A DNA stretch of 64,000 nt from Muribaculaceae bacterium (GCA_022510385.1 JAFLTQ010000005.1:62001-126000), one strand, 5' to 3'; shown: positions 28,351 through 37,896, counted from the stretch's first letter. Program-made: numbers and translations. The notes: a model not told the origin generated them from the letters alone.

Positions 28351-29517
28351 ATGGATGAAATAGCTAAAGTTAAGCAACGTTTTTCAATAATCGGGAATTC
28401 ACCCGCTCTCTTGGAAGCAATCGGGAGGGCAGTAAAAGTTGCCCCTATCGACCTCTCTGTTTTAGTCACCGGAGAAAGCGGCAGCGGAAAGGAGTTTTTC
28501 CCTAAAATCATCCATGCATACGGCGCTCGTAAGCATAAGAAATATATTGCCGTAAATTGCGGCGCTATTCCGGAAGGCACTATCGATTCCGAACTTTTCG
28601 GACATGAAAAGGGGGCTTTCACCGGTGCCATCAGCACCCGTAAAGGTTATTTTGAAGAGGCCGACGGGGGCACCATCTTCCTCGATGAAGTCGCAGAGCT
28701 ACCCCTTACAACTCAAGCTCGTCTCTTAAGAGTCTTGGAAACCGGCGAATTCCTTAAAGTCGGTTCCTCGGAGGTTCAGAAAACAGACATAAGAATCGTA
28801 GCCGCTACAAATGTCGACCTCCTGAAAGCTGTAGAAAAAGGAAAATTCCGCGAAGACCTCTATTATCGTTTGTCGACAGTGGTAATAAATGTCCCGGCGC
28901 TCCACGACAGAGGTGAAGACGTTATTCTTCTTGCTCGAAAATTCGCAGCCGACTTTGCCGAAAAATATGTAATGCCGGCTATCTCTTTCTCTGAAGATGC
29001 CCAAAGAGCCATGCTCCTATATCGTTGGCCCGGAAATGTCAGGCAACTAAAAAACATTGTGGAACAACTTGCCCTCTTTAATGCCGGCGATGAAATCGAC
29101 CGCCATACTCTACTCTCTTTATTGCCAATGGATTATTCCGGATCTGCTTCATTAGTCCCCGCCGGAGCTGACCATAAGTATGAAACAGAACGTGAAATGC
29201 TATGGCAACTGATTTATGGCCTCAGAAATGAAATCTCTGAACTAAACAGGAAAATAGATTCTTTAAACTCTAAGAATGATAATATTATTCGTTCCGAAAA
29301 GGTTCAGTCGCTTATCAAGTATGATCCCGAAAACAACAAATCTGAGCAATTTATTCCCCATCAATCCGTTTCTCCGTTAGAACTCGCTGAAAAAGAAACG
29401 ATAGAGAATGCCCTGAAAAGGAATAACGGTAATAAGAAGGCTACCGCTGAAGAACTGAATATTTCCCAGCGAACTCTTTACCGCAAAATTCACGAATTCG
29501 GTATCAGGGAGGAATAA
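28351..29517 (+). CDS. Sigma54-dependent transcriptional activator without receiver domain
   Basis: A 388-residue bacterial enhancer-binding protein. The AAA+ domain begins close to the N terminus, with Walker A GESGSGKEFF (residues about 41-50), the sigma54-contacting loop GAFTGA, and Walker B GGTIFLDEVAEL. The C-terminal Fis-type helix-turn-helix is NALKRNNGNKKATAEELNIS. There is no two-component receiver domain or obvious sensor domain, so control is probably by abundance or a partner. Its position before lptE and secG is common in Bacteroidales. Its targets are unknown; no -24/-12 promoter was looked for systematically. Confidence 0.93.
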   Translation: MDEIAKVKQRFSIIGNSPALLEAIGRAVKVAPIDLSVLVTGESGSGKEFFPKIIHAYGARKHKKYIAVNCGAIPEGTIDSELFGHEKGAFTGAISTRKGYFEEADGGTIFLDEVAELPLTTQARLLRVLETGEFLKVGSSEVQKTDIRIVAATNVDLLKAVEKGKFREDLYYRLSTVVINVPALHDRGEDVILLARKFAADFAEKYVMPAISFSEDAQRAMLLYRWPGNVRQLKNIVEQLALFNAGDEIDRHTLLSLLPMDYSGSASLVPAGADHKYETEREMLWQLIYGLRNEISELNRKIDSLNSKNDNIIRSEKVQSLIKYDPENNKSEQFIPHQSVSPLELAEKETIENALKRNNGNKKATAEELNISQRTLYRKIHEFGIREE

Positions 29518-29552
29518 ATTTTGCTATTCATCGGGATTTGAACCTTGTTGAT

Positions 29553-30074
29553 ATGTCGGGATTAAAAAAATATTTCATATGGATTGCTTTGTTACCGTTG
29601 GCTATTTTGCTCCAAGGGTGCATACCTTCTTATAAATTCAACGGCTCCGCTTTGAATTATGATATTTATAAAACTATCGACATAACGGAATTTCCAATCA
29701 GAGCCGCCTTGGTTTATCCTCCTTTGCAACAAACCTTTGAAAATAAATTGCTCGACACAGTTACCCGGCAGACTCGTCTGCAGGAAATCGATGGCAATGC
29801 CGACCTGGAAATGACCGGAGAAATCACCGGCTATAGCCTTTCACCCCAATCTGTAGGTCAGGATGCTTATGCCACCGAAACGCGTCTGACTATTACCGTC
29901 AGGGTCAAATACACAGATTCCAAGAACCCAAGCAACGACATTGACCAATCCTTTTCCGCCTACCGCCAATTCTCAAGCACTCTTATGCTGACTGATGTGC
30001 AAGACGACCTCTGCAATGAAATTTGTGACGAACTCGTAAATCTGATTTTCAACGCTACTTTAGGTAACTGGTAA
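29553..30074 (+). CDS. lptE: LPS assembly lipoprotein LptE-like
   Basis: A 173-residue lipoprotein with lipobox LLQGC (Cys about 23) and a compact alpha/beta fold; the FNGSALNYDIYKTIDITEF start of the mature protein is typical of the Bacteroidota LptE family. It would form the plug in the LptD beta barrel that places LPS in the outer leaflet. The ATG at 29553 is preferred over an in-frame TTG at 29538. It follows the sigma54-type activator by 35 bp and precedes a hypothetical gene by 4 bp, as in other Bacteroidales. Confidence 0.85.
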   Translation: MSGLKKYFIWIALLPLAILLQGCIPSYKFNGSALNYDIYKTIDITEFPIRAALVYPPLQQTFENKLLDTVTRQTRLQEIDGNADLEMTGEITGYSLSPQSVGQDAYATETRLTITVRVKYTDSKNPSNDIDQSFSAYRQFSSTLMLTDVQDDLCNEICDELVNLIFNATLGNW

Positions 30075-30078
30075 GTCG

Positions 30079-30732
30079 ATGGATAATCCATATTTCATAG
30101 TCCCTCTTGTCGAAGAGTATAAAACTCTTCCCGCAGATTCTCAAAGAGCAAGAGAAATTGCAAAAATCATCTCTGTCAATATAGGGGATAAGGAGACTCT
30201 TTGCAGAATTTTAGGAGACAACTATTTGTCTACCGAAATGTCAGGCGACTTTTCCCGTAATATTAATGAGGCAGGATCCCAACCTTCGGATAGTGATTTG
30301 TCACAAGAGGCTCAAAGTATCACCGGAACTCAAGAAGAGATAAAAACATCCTCAGAACTTACTGAAACTGCAACTTCACAAGAGGACTCTTCCTTTGATA
30401 CTATAAATGCATTCCTTGATAAGTTCGCCAAGAATATACCCCCCATGGGTTATGTGCCGGAGGATTCAACAACACCGCCGGAAGAAACTAAGGAGGAGGT
30501 TTTAACTGAATCTGAAGTCAAAACTACAGAGAAACCGATAACCGACCCCGCTGAATCTATAAAAGCGGAAAATATCCTGAAAAACCTTATTAAACTTAAA
30601 AGATATCAGGAGGCTTTGGAATTTATTAAGACCCAAAATTTGAATAATCCGAAGAAAAGTATTTATTTTGCACACCAAATGCGTTTCATAAAGAAACTGA
30701 TGGCATTGGAAAATTTTAAAGATAGAAATTAG
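30079..30732 (+). CDS. Conserved hypothetical protein between lptE and secG
   Basis: A 217-residue soluble, acidic protein without signal peptide. The N-terminal 50 residues are helical, the middle (about 70-155) is low-complexity Ser/Thr/Glu-rich and probably disordered, and the C-terminal 50 residues form a helical hairpin (ENILKNLIKLKRYQEALEFI) resembling a single TPR. Its place between lptE and secG suggests the tetratricopeptide-like protein often found there, perhaps cytosolic. The function is unknown. Confidence 0.7.
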   Translation: MDNPYFIVPLVEEYKTLPADSQRAREIAKIISVNIGDKETLCRILGDNYLSTEMSGDFSRNINEAGSQPSDSDLSQEAQSITGTQEEIKTSSELTETATSQEDSSFDTINAFLDKFAKNIPPMGYVPEDSTTPPEETKEEVLTESEVKTTEKPITDPAESIKAENILKNLIKLKRYQEALEFIKTQNLNNPKKSIYFAHQMRFIKKLMALENFKDRN

Positions 30733-30800
30733 CGTCTTTTTTATGCGCTTATTTATATAAATTTCAAAAATCAACAGATTAACCTACAAACAATTTTAAA

Positions 30801-31106
30801 ATGTATATTTTTCTTAGCATTCTCATCGTCTTGGCATGCGTGTTGCTGATCGGTGCTGTTCTAATTCAGAAATCTAAAGGAGGCGGCTTGGCTTCCGACT
30901 ATTCTCAAGGCAATCAGTTCTTAGGATACAGAAAGACCACCGACTTTATTGAGAAAGCAACCTGGAGTTTGGCTGTATTCATCTGCGTTATCAGCATCTT
31001 GGCTTCATTCACAATCACCAAGCCATCAGCAAAATCAGCTATTTCTGTGACTCCCGTAGAGACATCAATGCCGGCACCAGCACCAATGAGCACTCCGGCG
31101 CAGTAA
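30801..31106 (+). CDS. secG: Preprotein translocase subunit SecG
   Basis: A 101-residue inner-membrane protein with two hydrophobic helices (YIFLSILIVLACVLLIGAVL and SLAVFICVISILASFTI) joined by the conserved KSKGGGLASDYSQ loop, as expected for SecG, which assists SecYEG-driven export. The C-terminal 25 residues are Ala/Pro/Ser/Thr-rich. The stop codon TAA ends one base before the GTG start of the steroid 5-alpha-reductase-like gene, which is unusually tight. Confidence 0.93.
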   Translation: MYIFLSILIVLACVLLIGAVLIQKSKGGGLASDYSQGNQFLGYRKTTDFIEKATWSLAVFICVISILASFTITKPSAKSAISVTPVETSMPAPAPMSTPAQ

Positions 31107-31107
31107 A

Positions 31108-31887
31108 GTGGAACATTTATTTCATACCACAGGATATTATATAATTCTTACTACTATGGCGGTGTTGGCCGTCATAGTATTTATTGCACTCCATAGAATC
31201 ACCGCCGGTTATGGTATGATGGGCAACCGGAAATGGGGGCCTACAGTAAACAACCGCCTCGGATGGTTTATAATGGAGCTCCCTGCTTTTGCATCTATGG
31301 TCATATTATGGGCTTTTAGCCCTCGACATGATGCTGCTGCCCCTTGTGTGTTCGCATCTCTCTTCCTGCTACATTATTTCCAAAGAACTTTCATTTTCCC
31401 TTTCCTCATTCGCGGGAAAAACCGGATGCCATGGGCTATAATTCTCATGGGGTTGGTTTTCAACACTATCAATGCTTATTTAATTGGAGGATGGATATTC
31501 TATATATCCCCTGAATCTCTTTATCAGCCATCCTGGCTCCTTTCTCCTCTCTTTTTCTTAGGAACATTCATTTTCTTCACAGGAATGGGCATTAACCTCT
31601 ATTCCGACCATGTGATCAGATCGCTCAGAGCTCCCGGAGACTCGGCCCATTATATCCCCAACAAAGGGTTCTATAAATATGTGGCTTCTGCCAACTATTT
31701 CGGTGAAACTGTAGAATGGGTCGGTTTTGCTATCCTGACTTGGTCGCTACCGGGTCTTGTGTTCGCTATGTGGACTTTCGCTAACCTTGCCCCGCGGGCC
31801 AGAGCTATACATAAGAAATATTGTGACGAATTCGGTGAGAAATATTCATCTCTAAATCGTCGTTTTATTATACCATTTCTTTATTGA
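31108..31887 (+). CDS. Steroid 5-alpha-reductase (SRD5A-like integral membrane enzyme)
   Basis: A 259-residue membrane protein that matches the animal SRD5A family over its whole length. Visible blocks are GWFIMELPAF (Glu57 corresponds to catalytic Glu57 of human SRD5A2), LHYFQRTFIF (Tyr90 corresponds to Tyr91), TGMGINLYSDHVIRSLRAPG, ASANYFGETVEWVGFAILTW and the C-terminal IIPFLY. About six or seven hydrophobic helices are present. The family reduces the delta-4 double bond of 3-oxo-steroids with NADPH. In gut Bacteroidetes a 5-alpha-reductase with a 5-beta-reductase and a 3-beta-hydroxysteroid dehydrogenase has been reported to make isoallolithocholic acid. The start is a GTG one base after secG. 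Confidence 0.88.
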   Translation: MEHLFHTTGYYIILTTMAVLAVIVFIALHRITAGYGMMGNRKWGPTVNNRLGWFIMELPAFASMVILWAFSPRHDAAAPCVFASLFLLHYFQRTFIFPFLIRGKNRMPWAIILMGLVFNTINAYLIGGWIFYISPESLYQPSWLLSPLFFLGTFIFFTGMGINLYSDHVIRSLRAPGDSAHYIPNKGFYKYVASANYFGETVEWVGFAILTWSLPGLVFAMWTFANLAPRARAIHKKYCDEFGEKYSSLNRRFIIPFLY

Positions 31888-31895
31888 CTTCCAAG

Positions 31896-33131
31896 ATGGC
31901 AGACAAACTCTTCTCCCCGGCTTCCATCGGGCCTGTAACTCTCAGGAACCGTACTATCAGAAGTGCTGCATTTGAAGGGATGGGAAAGGATAATAACCCA
32001 ACTCAACAGCTTAAAGATTACCATGTGGCAGTAGCCAAAGGGGGTGTTGGCATGACTACTGTTGCCTACGCCGGAATATGCCGATCTGCCCTCTCTTTTG
32101 ACAGCCAGCTTTGGTTGCGTCCTGAAATCGTGTCATCTTTAAGGGAAATCACTGACGACGTGCATGCAAATGGAGCTAAAGTATCTATCCAAATCGGTCA
32201 CTGCGGGAATATGACCCATCGCTCCACTGCCGGTCAGACCCCTGTTGGCGCCTCAACCGGATTTAATCTCTATTCTCCCACTTTCGTCAGAGGTCTGCGA
32301 AAAGATGAACTCAAAGAAATTGCACGCAACTTCGGTGAGGCTGTCAACACCGCACGTGATGCCGGATTTGACTGTGTGGAAGTACACGCAGGCCACGGTT
32401 ACCTTATCTCCCAATTCCTTTCTCCATACACCAACCACCGTAGAGATGAATATGGAGGCTCTTTGGAGAATCGGATGAAATTCATGCATGAATGTATGGA
32501 AGAAGTCATGAAAGCCGCCGGCTCCGATATGGGGGTGATTGTGAAAATGAATATGAACGACGGCTTTAAGTCCGGAATGCAGGAAGAGGAGGCGATCTTA
32601 GTTGGGAAAGCTCTCGAAGAAGCGGGAGCACATGCCCTCGTGCTTTCAGGAGGTTTTGTTAGCAAAGCTCCAATGTATGTGATGCGCGGGGAAATGCCTA
32701 TACATACCATGACTTATTATATGCCGCAGTGGTGGCTCAAATATTCTGTCAGAATGTTTGGTCGTATGATGGTGCCGAAACATGACTTCAAACCTCTTTA
32801 CTTCCTTGATCAGGCTCGCCTGTTCCGTCGCGAATTGAAACTCCCCCTCGTTTATGTCGGTGGAGTCACAAGCCGAAAGGATGCCGATAAAATTATCGAT
32901 GAAGAAGGGTTTGAATTCCTACAGATGGGTAGGGCTCTTCTTAATGACACTGATTTCGTTAATAAAATGAAAAATGATGCTTCCTGTCTCTCGGGATGCG
33001 ATCATGTAAATTATTGTATCGCCCGAATGTATTCCAAAGACATGGCCTGCTATCAGCATCAGAAAGATCTTCCTAAAGGAATTGAGAGAGAAGTCAATAA
33101 TATCCTGAAGAAGAATGGGAAAAAAGTGTGA
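31896..33131 (+). CDS. NADH:flavin oxidoreductase (old yellow enzyme), candidate 5-beta-reductase
   Basis: A 411-residue TIM-barrel flavoprotein with the OYE signature HAGHGYLISQFLSPYTNHR and EYGGSLENR, FMN-binding GHCGN, and the phosphate-binding LVYVGGVTSR. Near the C terminus four cysteines (CLSGCDHVNYC and a later MACYQ) could bind an iron-sulfur cluster, as in 2,4-dienoyl-CoA reductase and BaiCD, but the second FAD/NAD domain of those proteins is absent. An ATG at 31896 is used; a TTG at 31884 overlaps the previous stop. By position it is the candidate partner that makes or reduces the delta-4 bond in the 5-beta direction; this is inference. It overlaps the next gene by 17 bp. Confidence 0.87.
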   Translation: MADKLFSPASIGPVTLRNRTIRSAAFEGMGKDNNPTQQLKDYHVAVAKGGVGMTTVAYAGICRSALSFDSQLWLRPEIVSSLREITDDVHANGAKVSIQIGHCGNMTHRSTAGQTPVGASTGFNLYSPTFVRGLRKDELKEIARNFGEAVNTARDAGFDCVEVHAGHGYLISQFLSPYTNHRRDEYGGSLENRMKFMHECMEEVMKAAGSDMGVIVKMNMNDGFKSGMQEEEAILVGKALEEAGAHALVLSGGFVSKAPMYVMRGEMPIHTMTYYMPQWWLKYSVRMFGRMMVPKHDFKPLYFLDQARLFRRELKLPLVYVGGVTSRKDADKIIDEEGFEFLQMGRALLNDTDFVNKMKNDASCLSGCDHVNYCIARMYSKDMACYQHQKDLPKGIEREVNNILKKNGKKV

Positions 33132-33933
33132 CCTTAAGAACCACACAGCTCTTGTGACCGGCGGTGCAGGCGGTATCGGACTCGAATTTTCCAAAGTTTT
33201 GGCAAAAATGGGTGCCGATATTATTATTCTTGATCTGAATTCAGAACGACTCGAGGAGGCTAAAAAAATCATTTCGGAAACAGCACTGCCAAATCAAGTC
33301 AATATCTCTACTTTTAAAGCCGACCTTACCTCTGACTCTATAGTGGAGGATATCGAATCCTTCTGTCGGAAAAATGATTTAGACCCTGACATTTTAATAA
33401 ACAATGCCGGGATTTTCTCATTCAAACCCATAATCGATACAGAAACACGCAAAATTGAGACATTCCTGAATCTTCACGTCAGGGCTGTGACACTTCTTTC
33501 GCAATGGTTTGCATCCCGACGAAAAGAGAAAAGAAACGGATGGATGCTCAATATGAGCTCTATGTCTTGCTGGATGCCCATGCCGGGACTCGCTATGTAT
33601 GCCTCCACTAAATCTTATATCAGAGTCTTTACTCGTTCTCTTCATTATGAAATGAAAGAGTTTGGCGTAGGGGTCACGGTGGCTTGTCCGGGAGGGATAG
33701 CAACCGATCTCTTCGGCCTCCCTGAAAAATGGAAACGTTTCGCAGTTGCCATCGGTGTGCTTCAGACTCCCGAGACTTTCGCAAGAAAAGCTGTCAATAA
33801 GATGCTCAAAAAAAGGAAGCAATACATAAACGGATGGCTCAACCGCTTTTCAATTTTCTTTGTGGGAATACTCCCCACCTCGGCGAGAATGTTAGTGAAA
33901 AAGCAATTGCTGGATAAAGGGATAACCCGGTGA
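33115..33933 (+). CDS. Short-chain dehydrogenase, candidate 3-hydroxysteroid dehydrogenase
   Basis: A 272-residue classical SDR: cofactor motif TGGAGGIG (residues about 15-22), NNAGIF, catalytic Ser in MSSMSCW and Tyr-Lys in YASTK. Asp40 in IIILDLN after the second strand suggests NAD rather than NADP. The C-terminal segment FSIFFVGILPTSARML is hydrophobic and may attach it to the membrane near the 5-alpha-reductase. In the three-gene context it would reduce the 3-oxo group; stereochemistry (3-alpha or 3-beta) cannot be read from the sequence. It overlaps both neighbours (17 bp upstream, a GTGA overlap downstream), pointing to translational coupling. Confidence 0.87.
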   Translation: MGKKCDLKNHTALVTGGAGGIGLEFSKVLAKMGADIIILDLNSERLEEAKKIISETALPNQVNISTFKADLTSDSIVEDIESFCRKNDLDPDILINNAGIFSFKPIIDTETRKIETFLNLHVRAVTLLSQWFASRRKEKRNGWMLNMSSMSCWMPMPGLAMYASTKSYIRVFTRSLHYEMKEFGVGVTVACPGGIATDLFGLPEKWKRFAVAIGVLQTPETFARKAVNKMLKKRKQYINGWLNRFSIFFVGILPTSARMLVKKQLLDKGITR

Positions 33934-36900
33934 AAAAAAATCTTTTAGAGATATCATCATGGGTTACCTTTATGGTATCCCTGATTTTTTATTGGGTCAC
34001 AGTTGATCCGGGTATCTCTTATTGGGATTGTCCGGAATATGCCACGGTGGCCTCTTTTATGGAGGTGGGACATCCTCCCGGGAATCCTATATGGATGTTG
34101 GTTATGCGAGTAGCCACAATCCCCTTCCCTTTGGAACTACATCCTTTGGTCATAAACCTATGCAGCGGCCTTTTTATGGCTTTTGCAGCCTTTTTTCTAT
34201 GCCGGGTGATATTCGTGCCCGTTGCGTTGTTCTTTTTACGCCACAGAGCCTCATTTAAGGCAAAATATAAGAATCTACAAAATCTTTGCTACTCTTTGGC
34301 AGGAATCGTTGCTGCCGGTGCATCTCTCTGTTTCTCTCTTTGTGACTCAGCCTGGTTTTCTGCCGTTGAAGCTGAGGTGTATGCTCTGTCAACTTTCCTG
34401 TCGGCTCTCTCGCTTTGGATTTTGACTCTTTGGTGTCTCGCCAATTCGCAAGGAAGAAAAATCAAGCTCATAATCCTCCTGGCATATATTTCGGGAATAT
34501 CTCTGGGCGTGCATCAGTTAAACCTTCTCCTGATTCCATTATTTACACTGGTTATTTTTTATCACAATCACCCCCGGAAAGTCAACCCAGGCATTCCCCT
34601 CCTGATTTTTATAATTTCTGTTGCAGGAGTCGGCCTCATTCTATGGGCATTTATGCCCGGCTTGCTCTTCGGGGCACAAGCATTTGAGCTTTGGAGCGTA
34701 AATGCCTTGAATATGCCATATCATTCCGGTATCATTATCTTTTGCTCCCTTCTTTTTATCCTTTTCCTCATACTTGTGACAGGTTTGAGTAACGCTCCGA
34801 TTCATGCCGGAAACTTGAAAAGGCTTACCTTGATAAGAAGAAGTTATATTGGCATATGGATGGTCGGGTTCCTCATTTTGGGATTCTCATCTTTTGGAAT
34901 AATATTAATAAGAGGGATTGCAGCCCCTCCTATGAATCAAGGAAATGTGGATAATATTTTCGCGCTCGCATCATATATAAACCGCGATCAATATCCCTCA
35001 AATCCTCTTTTTTATGGAGCGACTCCCTATTCTCGTCCTCTATTCAAAGAAACTTTCCAAGATAGCACTCCTCGCTATGTGTATTATCTGCTTGAAAAAA
35101 GGAAAGGGAACTATGCTCCGTTCATTTATGAAGGGGTTTTGAATCATCGTAGCGGAATGTTAAGCCGCGAAGACTCTTCAAAGAATGACGCAATTATAAA
35201 AAAGGGGAAAGGGTATATTCTTACAGACTATAACTTCCGGCAGAAAACCACCCCCGAGCTTAATATGTGGTTTCCGCGAATCACATCGCGGCGACAGGCA
35301 GACAAACTTGCATATATGGATTGGGCTGATATGTCGGAGGAAAATATGCTCTACATTCCTGTTTCAGAAACGGTCGATTCCATCGGCAATTTTCAACCTA
35401 AATTAGATGACAAGGGGTTGCGAACTCCCGTTTATTCTTATCGACCCACTTATTGGCAAAATCTCCGTTTTTTTATCTCTTATCAGTCATACTATATGTT
35501 TTTCAGATATCTTTTCTGGAATTTCATCGGGCGTCAGAATGATTATCATTCAATGGGAGAAATAGAACATGGGAATTTCTTGACGGGTATAAATTGGATA
35601 GACAGTTCCCTTCTCGGCTCAACTGATAAGACACCCTCGGAAATAGGGGAAGAAAACCCCGGAAGAAACAGATACTTCGGACTTCCTTTCCTCATAGGAT
35701 TGATTGGCATCTTCTGGTTGCTCATCGCCGGAAGAAAGGAACGTAGATACCTCAGCTTGATCTTGTGTATTTTTGTTATGACAGGATTGGCTATCGTGGC
35801 TTATCTAAACCAAAGTCCGGGAGAACCTCGTGAAAGAGACTATACATTCTTAGTCTCCTACATGGCTTTTATAATGTGGATTGCTGCCGGATTTGTAGCA
35901 TTAACACGTGTTTTCGCAAAATACTTTCATGCAAAACTATTGATTGCCATTATTTCTCTAATAAGTTTCGGTCTTCCCGCTCTCATGGCTTCTGAAAATT
36001 TCGATGACCATGACCGTAGAAACAGGTTTGAACCTGCTTTTTTCGCCTCCACATATTTAGATTTTGAAATCCCTTCTATCATATTCTCTTATGGGGATAA
36101 CTCCTCCTTCCCTTTATGGTTTCTCTCGGAACAAAGATATAACCGGGATTTCAAATCACAGGAAAATTACTCACAGTATCATATCCCTGTGGATATTTCC
36201 TATCTTTCTCTCCCCGGTTATGTGGAAAATTTGAAAAAACAAGGAGAACGTGGCATCAAAACTTTAGCACCTACTTCCCAAATTGCTTACGGGGCTCTTT
36301 TGATAACTCATATTCCCCACGACTCAGTGTCAGCTCCTCTACCATTATCAGATGCTCTTCGGAAATTCTACTCCGGGGTAAATCTAAACGGCTCTTTAGC
36401 CGGTAATCCTGAATTTCCGTCATCAAAAATTATAATAACCTCCTCACAAACAGATTCTCTTGTGATTTCCTTACGAGACTTAACCGGAGGGAGTTCTTTT
36501 CTGACCTTCAAACAACTGATGCAACTCGATATTCTTGCAACTCAGTTAGAATCTCTCAACCCTAAGGCATTATATTACCCATATCTTTTAGAACATAGTT
36601 TCTATAAAGGTCTTTCCTCAGCTCTTACACCGACTGCCTTCGGATATCTATATGCCCCTTGGCTTTCAGAAGAGGATCTTTCTCTCATTCTAAAAAATTC
36701 TGTGGAAAGAGAACTTTTGAAACTTGAAACTGTCAATAAAGAGAACCATTACAGAGACCCCATTATAGCCGACAGAATCAGCCGATATCGCAGTGAATTG
36801 ATCATCGCTGCCAAACAGTTGCTTGATACAGGATATCCCGAGTTAAGTTTTCAAATTGTAGATAGAATAATGGAAATTTTCCCTTACGAAAAGATTTATC

Positions 36901-37229
36901 CCGGCACTATTACTTTAGGCGACACTACTTTCTATGAGGGTAAAGAGATGTCAAAACTTCTTGGGAATCTCCTGGATTTCATTGACTCTCCTATGAGGGA
37001 TTCTTTATATTCGGAGCGTAGTGCTAATGAGAGTATTATTGGAAATAGGGCTGCTGGAGCCGGTGATGATGACAGATTCGAAATTTATTCTCTGAGAAAA
37101 AACAGAATAGATTCTTTGATGGAATCACGCCGGAAGGAATGGATGAGATATTATCACTCTCTGTCACCTTCGCAGCGTAAGAGTATCTCCAACCGGTCAA
37201 AACATATCTTATCTCCCCGATACCATTGA
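33930..37229 (+). CDS. DUF2723 (TMEM260-like) multi-pass membrane protein
   Basis: A 1099-residue protein. The N-terminal half holds about ten hydrophobic helices and the DUF2723 signature SYWDCPEYATVASFMEVGHP (residue about 31); an acidic residue early in the first large loop is typical of GT-C glycosyltransferases. An internal conserved YLNQSPGEPRERDYTF motif and a long soluble C-terminal region follow. DUF2723 proteins are related to TMEM260, an animal protein O-mannosyltransferase, so a lipid-linked sugar transfer role is possible; in Bacteroidota it is unproven. The start is a GTG inside the SDR stop (GTGA), so it is coupled to the steroid cassette, although the gene is widely conserved elsewhere. 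Confidence 0.82.
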   Translation: MKKNLLEISSWVTFMVSLIFYWVTVDPGISYWDCPEYATVASFMEVGHPPGNPIWMLVMRVATIPFPLELHPLVINLCSGLFMAFAAFFLCRVIFVPVALFFLRHRASFKAKYKNLQNLCYSLAGIVAAGASLCFSLCDSAWFSAVEAEVYALSTFLSALSLWILTLWCLANSQGRKIKLIILLAYISGISLGVHQLNLLLIPLFTLVIFYHNHPRKVNPGIPLLIFIISVAGVGLILWAFMPGLLFGAQAFELWSVNALNMPYHSGIIIFCSLLFILFLILVTGLSNAPIHAGNLKRLTLIRRSYIGIWMVGFLILGFSSFGIILIRGIAAPPMNQGNVDNIFALASYINRDQYPSNPLFYGATPYSRPLFKETFQDSTPRYVYYLLEKRKGNYAPFIYEGVLNHRSGMLSREDSSKNDAIIKKGKGYILTDYNFRQKTTPELNMWFPRITSRRQADKLAYMDWADMSEENMLYIPVSETVDSIGNFQPKLDDKGLRTPVYSYRPTYWQNLRFFISYQSYYMFFRYLFWNFIGRQNDYHSMGEIEHGNFLTGINWIDSSLLGSTDKTPSEIGEENPGRNRYFGLPFLIGLIGIFWLLIAGRKERRYLSLILCIFVMTGLAIVAYLNQSPGEPRERDYTFLVSYMAFIMWIAAGFVALTRVFAKYFHAKLLIAIISLISFGLPALMASENFDDHDRRNRFEPAFFASTYLDFEIPSIIFSYGDNSSFPLWFLSEQRYNRDFKSQENYSQYHIPVDISYLSLPGYVENLKKQGERGIKTLAPTSQIAYGALLITHIPHDSVSAPLPLSDALRKFYSGVNLNGSLAGNPEFPSSKIIITSSQTDSLVISLRDLTGGSSFLTFKQLMQLDILATQLESLNPKALYYPYLLEHSFYKGLSSALTPTAFGYLYAPWLSEEDLSLILKNSVERELLKLETVNKENHYRDPIIADRISRYRSELIIAAKQLLDTGYPELSFQIVDRIMEIFPYEKIYPGTITLGDTTFYEGKEMSKLLGNLLDFIDSPMRDSLYSERSANESIIGNRAAGAGDDDRFEIYSLRKNRIDSLMESRRKEWMRYYHSLSPSQRKSISNRSKHILSPRYH

Positions 37230-37344
37230 TAATCAACCTCATCGACATAATGACAATAAGAGACTATTCCTAAATTTTAATCCTCATTATCCCTTAATTA
37301 GATATTTTATTTAATTTTACACTTAAGAATTAATATTAAGAGCT

Positions 37345-37896
37345 ATGATTATATTCGTGGTAGGATATATGGCTTCCGGGAAAACTACCTTTGGACGTGC
37401 TCTTGCTGAAAAGCTTGGAGTAAATTTTATAGATCTTGATCAATATATAGAAGAGACTTCAGGCGCCAAAATTCCCGAAATCTTTAAAGAGAAGGGGGAG
37501 GCCGGCTTCCGTGAACTTGAAAAAGAAATGCTCCATTCTTCTGTAGAGAATGCCGGAAATTCCGTTATTGCCTGCGGAGGAGGCACTCCTTGCTATTTTG
37601 ACAACATGGAGTTCCTAAACAATAATGGAATAACCGTATTTTTAGAAGCATCGACCCCTGTTTTGATTTCACGCCTTCAGGCAGAAAACCAATCTCGCCC
37701 GTTAATGGCTGACAAAACAGATGATGAGATTCAAGAAAAGGTCTTGACGCAATTGTGTGAGCGTCTCCCCTTCTATATGGAATCAAAACTGAAATGGCAT
37801 GGAGATGACCTTGAAACTCCGGAAGAGATAGAAACTAACGTCTCCAATTTTATATCAACCTACCCCTCTCTCTTCAGAGACTTGGGAACACTCTGA
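37345..37896 (+). CDS. aroK: Shikimate kinase
   Basis: A 183-residue P-loop kinase that phosphorylates shikimate in the chorismate pathway. Walker A is GYMASGKTTFG at residues 7-17, the shikimate-binding block is DLDQYIEE and later GEAGFRELEKEML, and the ACGGGTPCY motif is present. Lid arginines occur in ENQSRPLM. It is complete and has a 115-bp AT-rich gap before it without a clean promoter; it converges with the glycosyltransferase gene. Confidence 0.93.
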   Translation: MIIFVVGYMASGKTTFGRALAEKLGVNFIDLDQYIEETSGAKIPEIFKEKGEAGFRELEKEMLHSSVENAGNSVIACGGGTPCYFDNMEFLNNNGITVFLEASTPVLISRLQAENQSRPLMADKTDDEIQEKVLTQLCERLPFYMESKLKWHGDDLETPEEIETNVSNFISTYPSLFRDLGTL

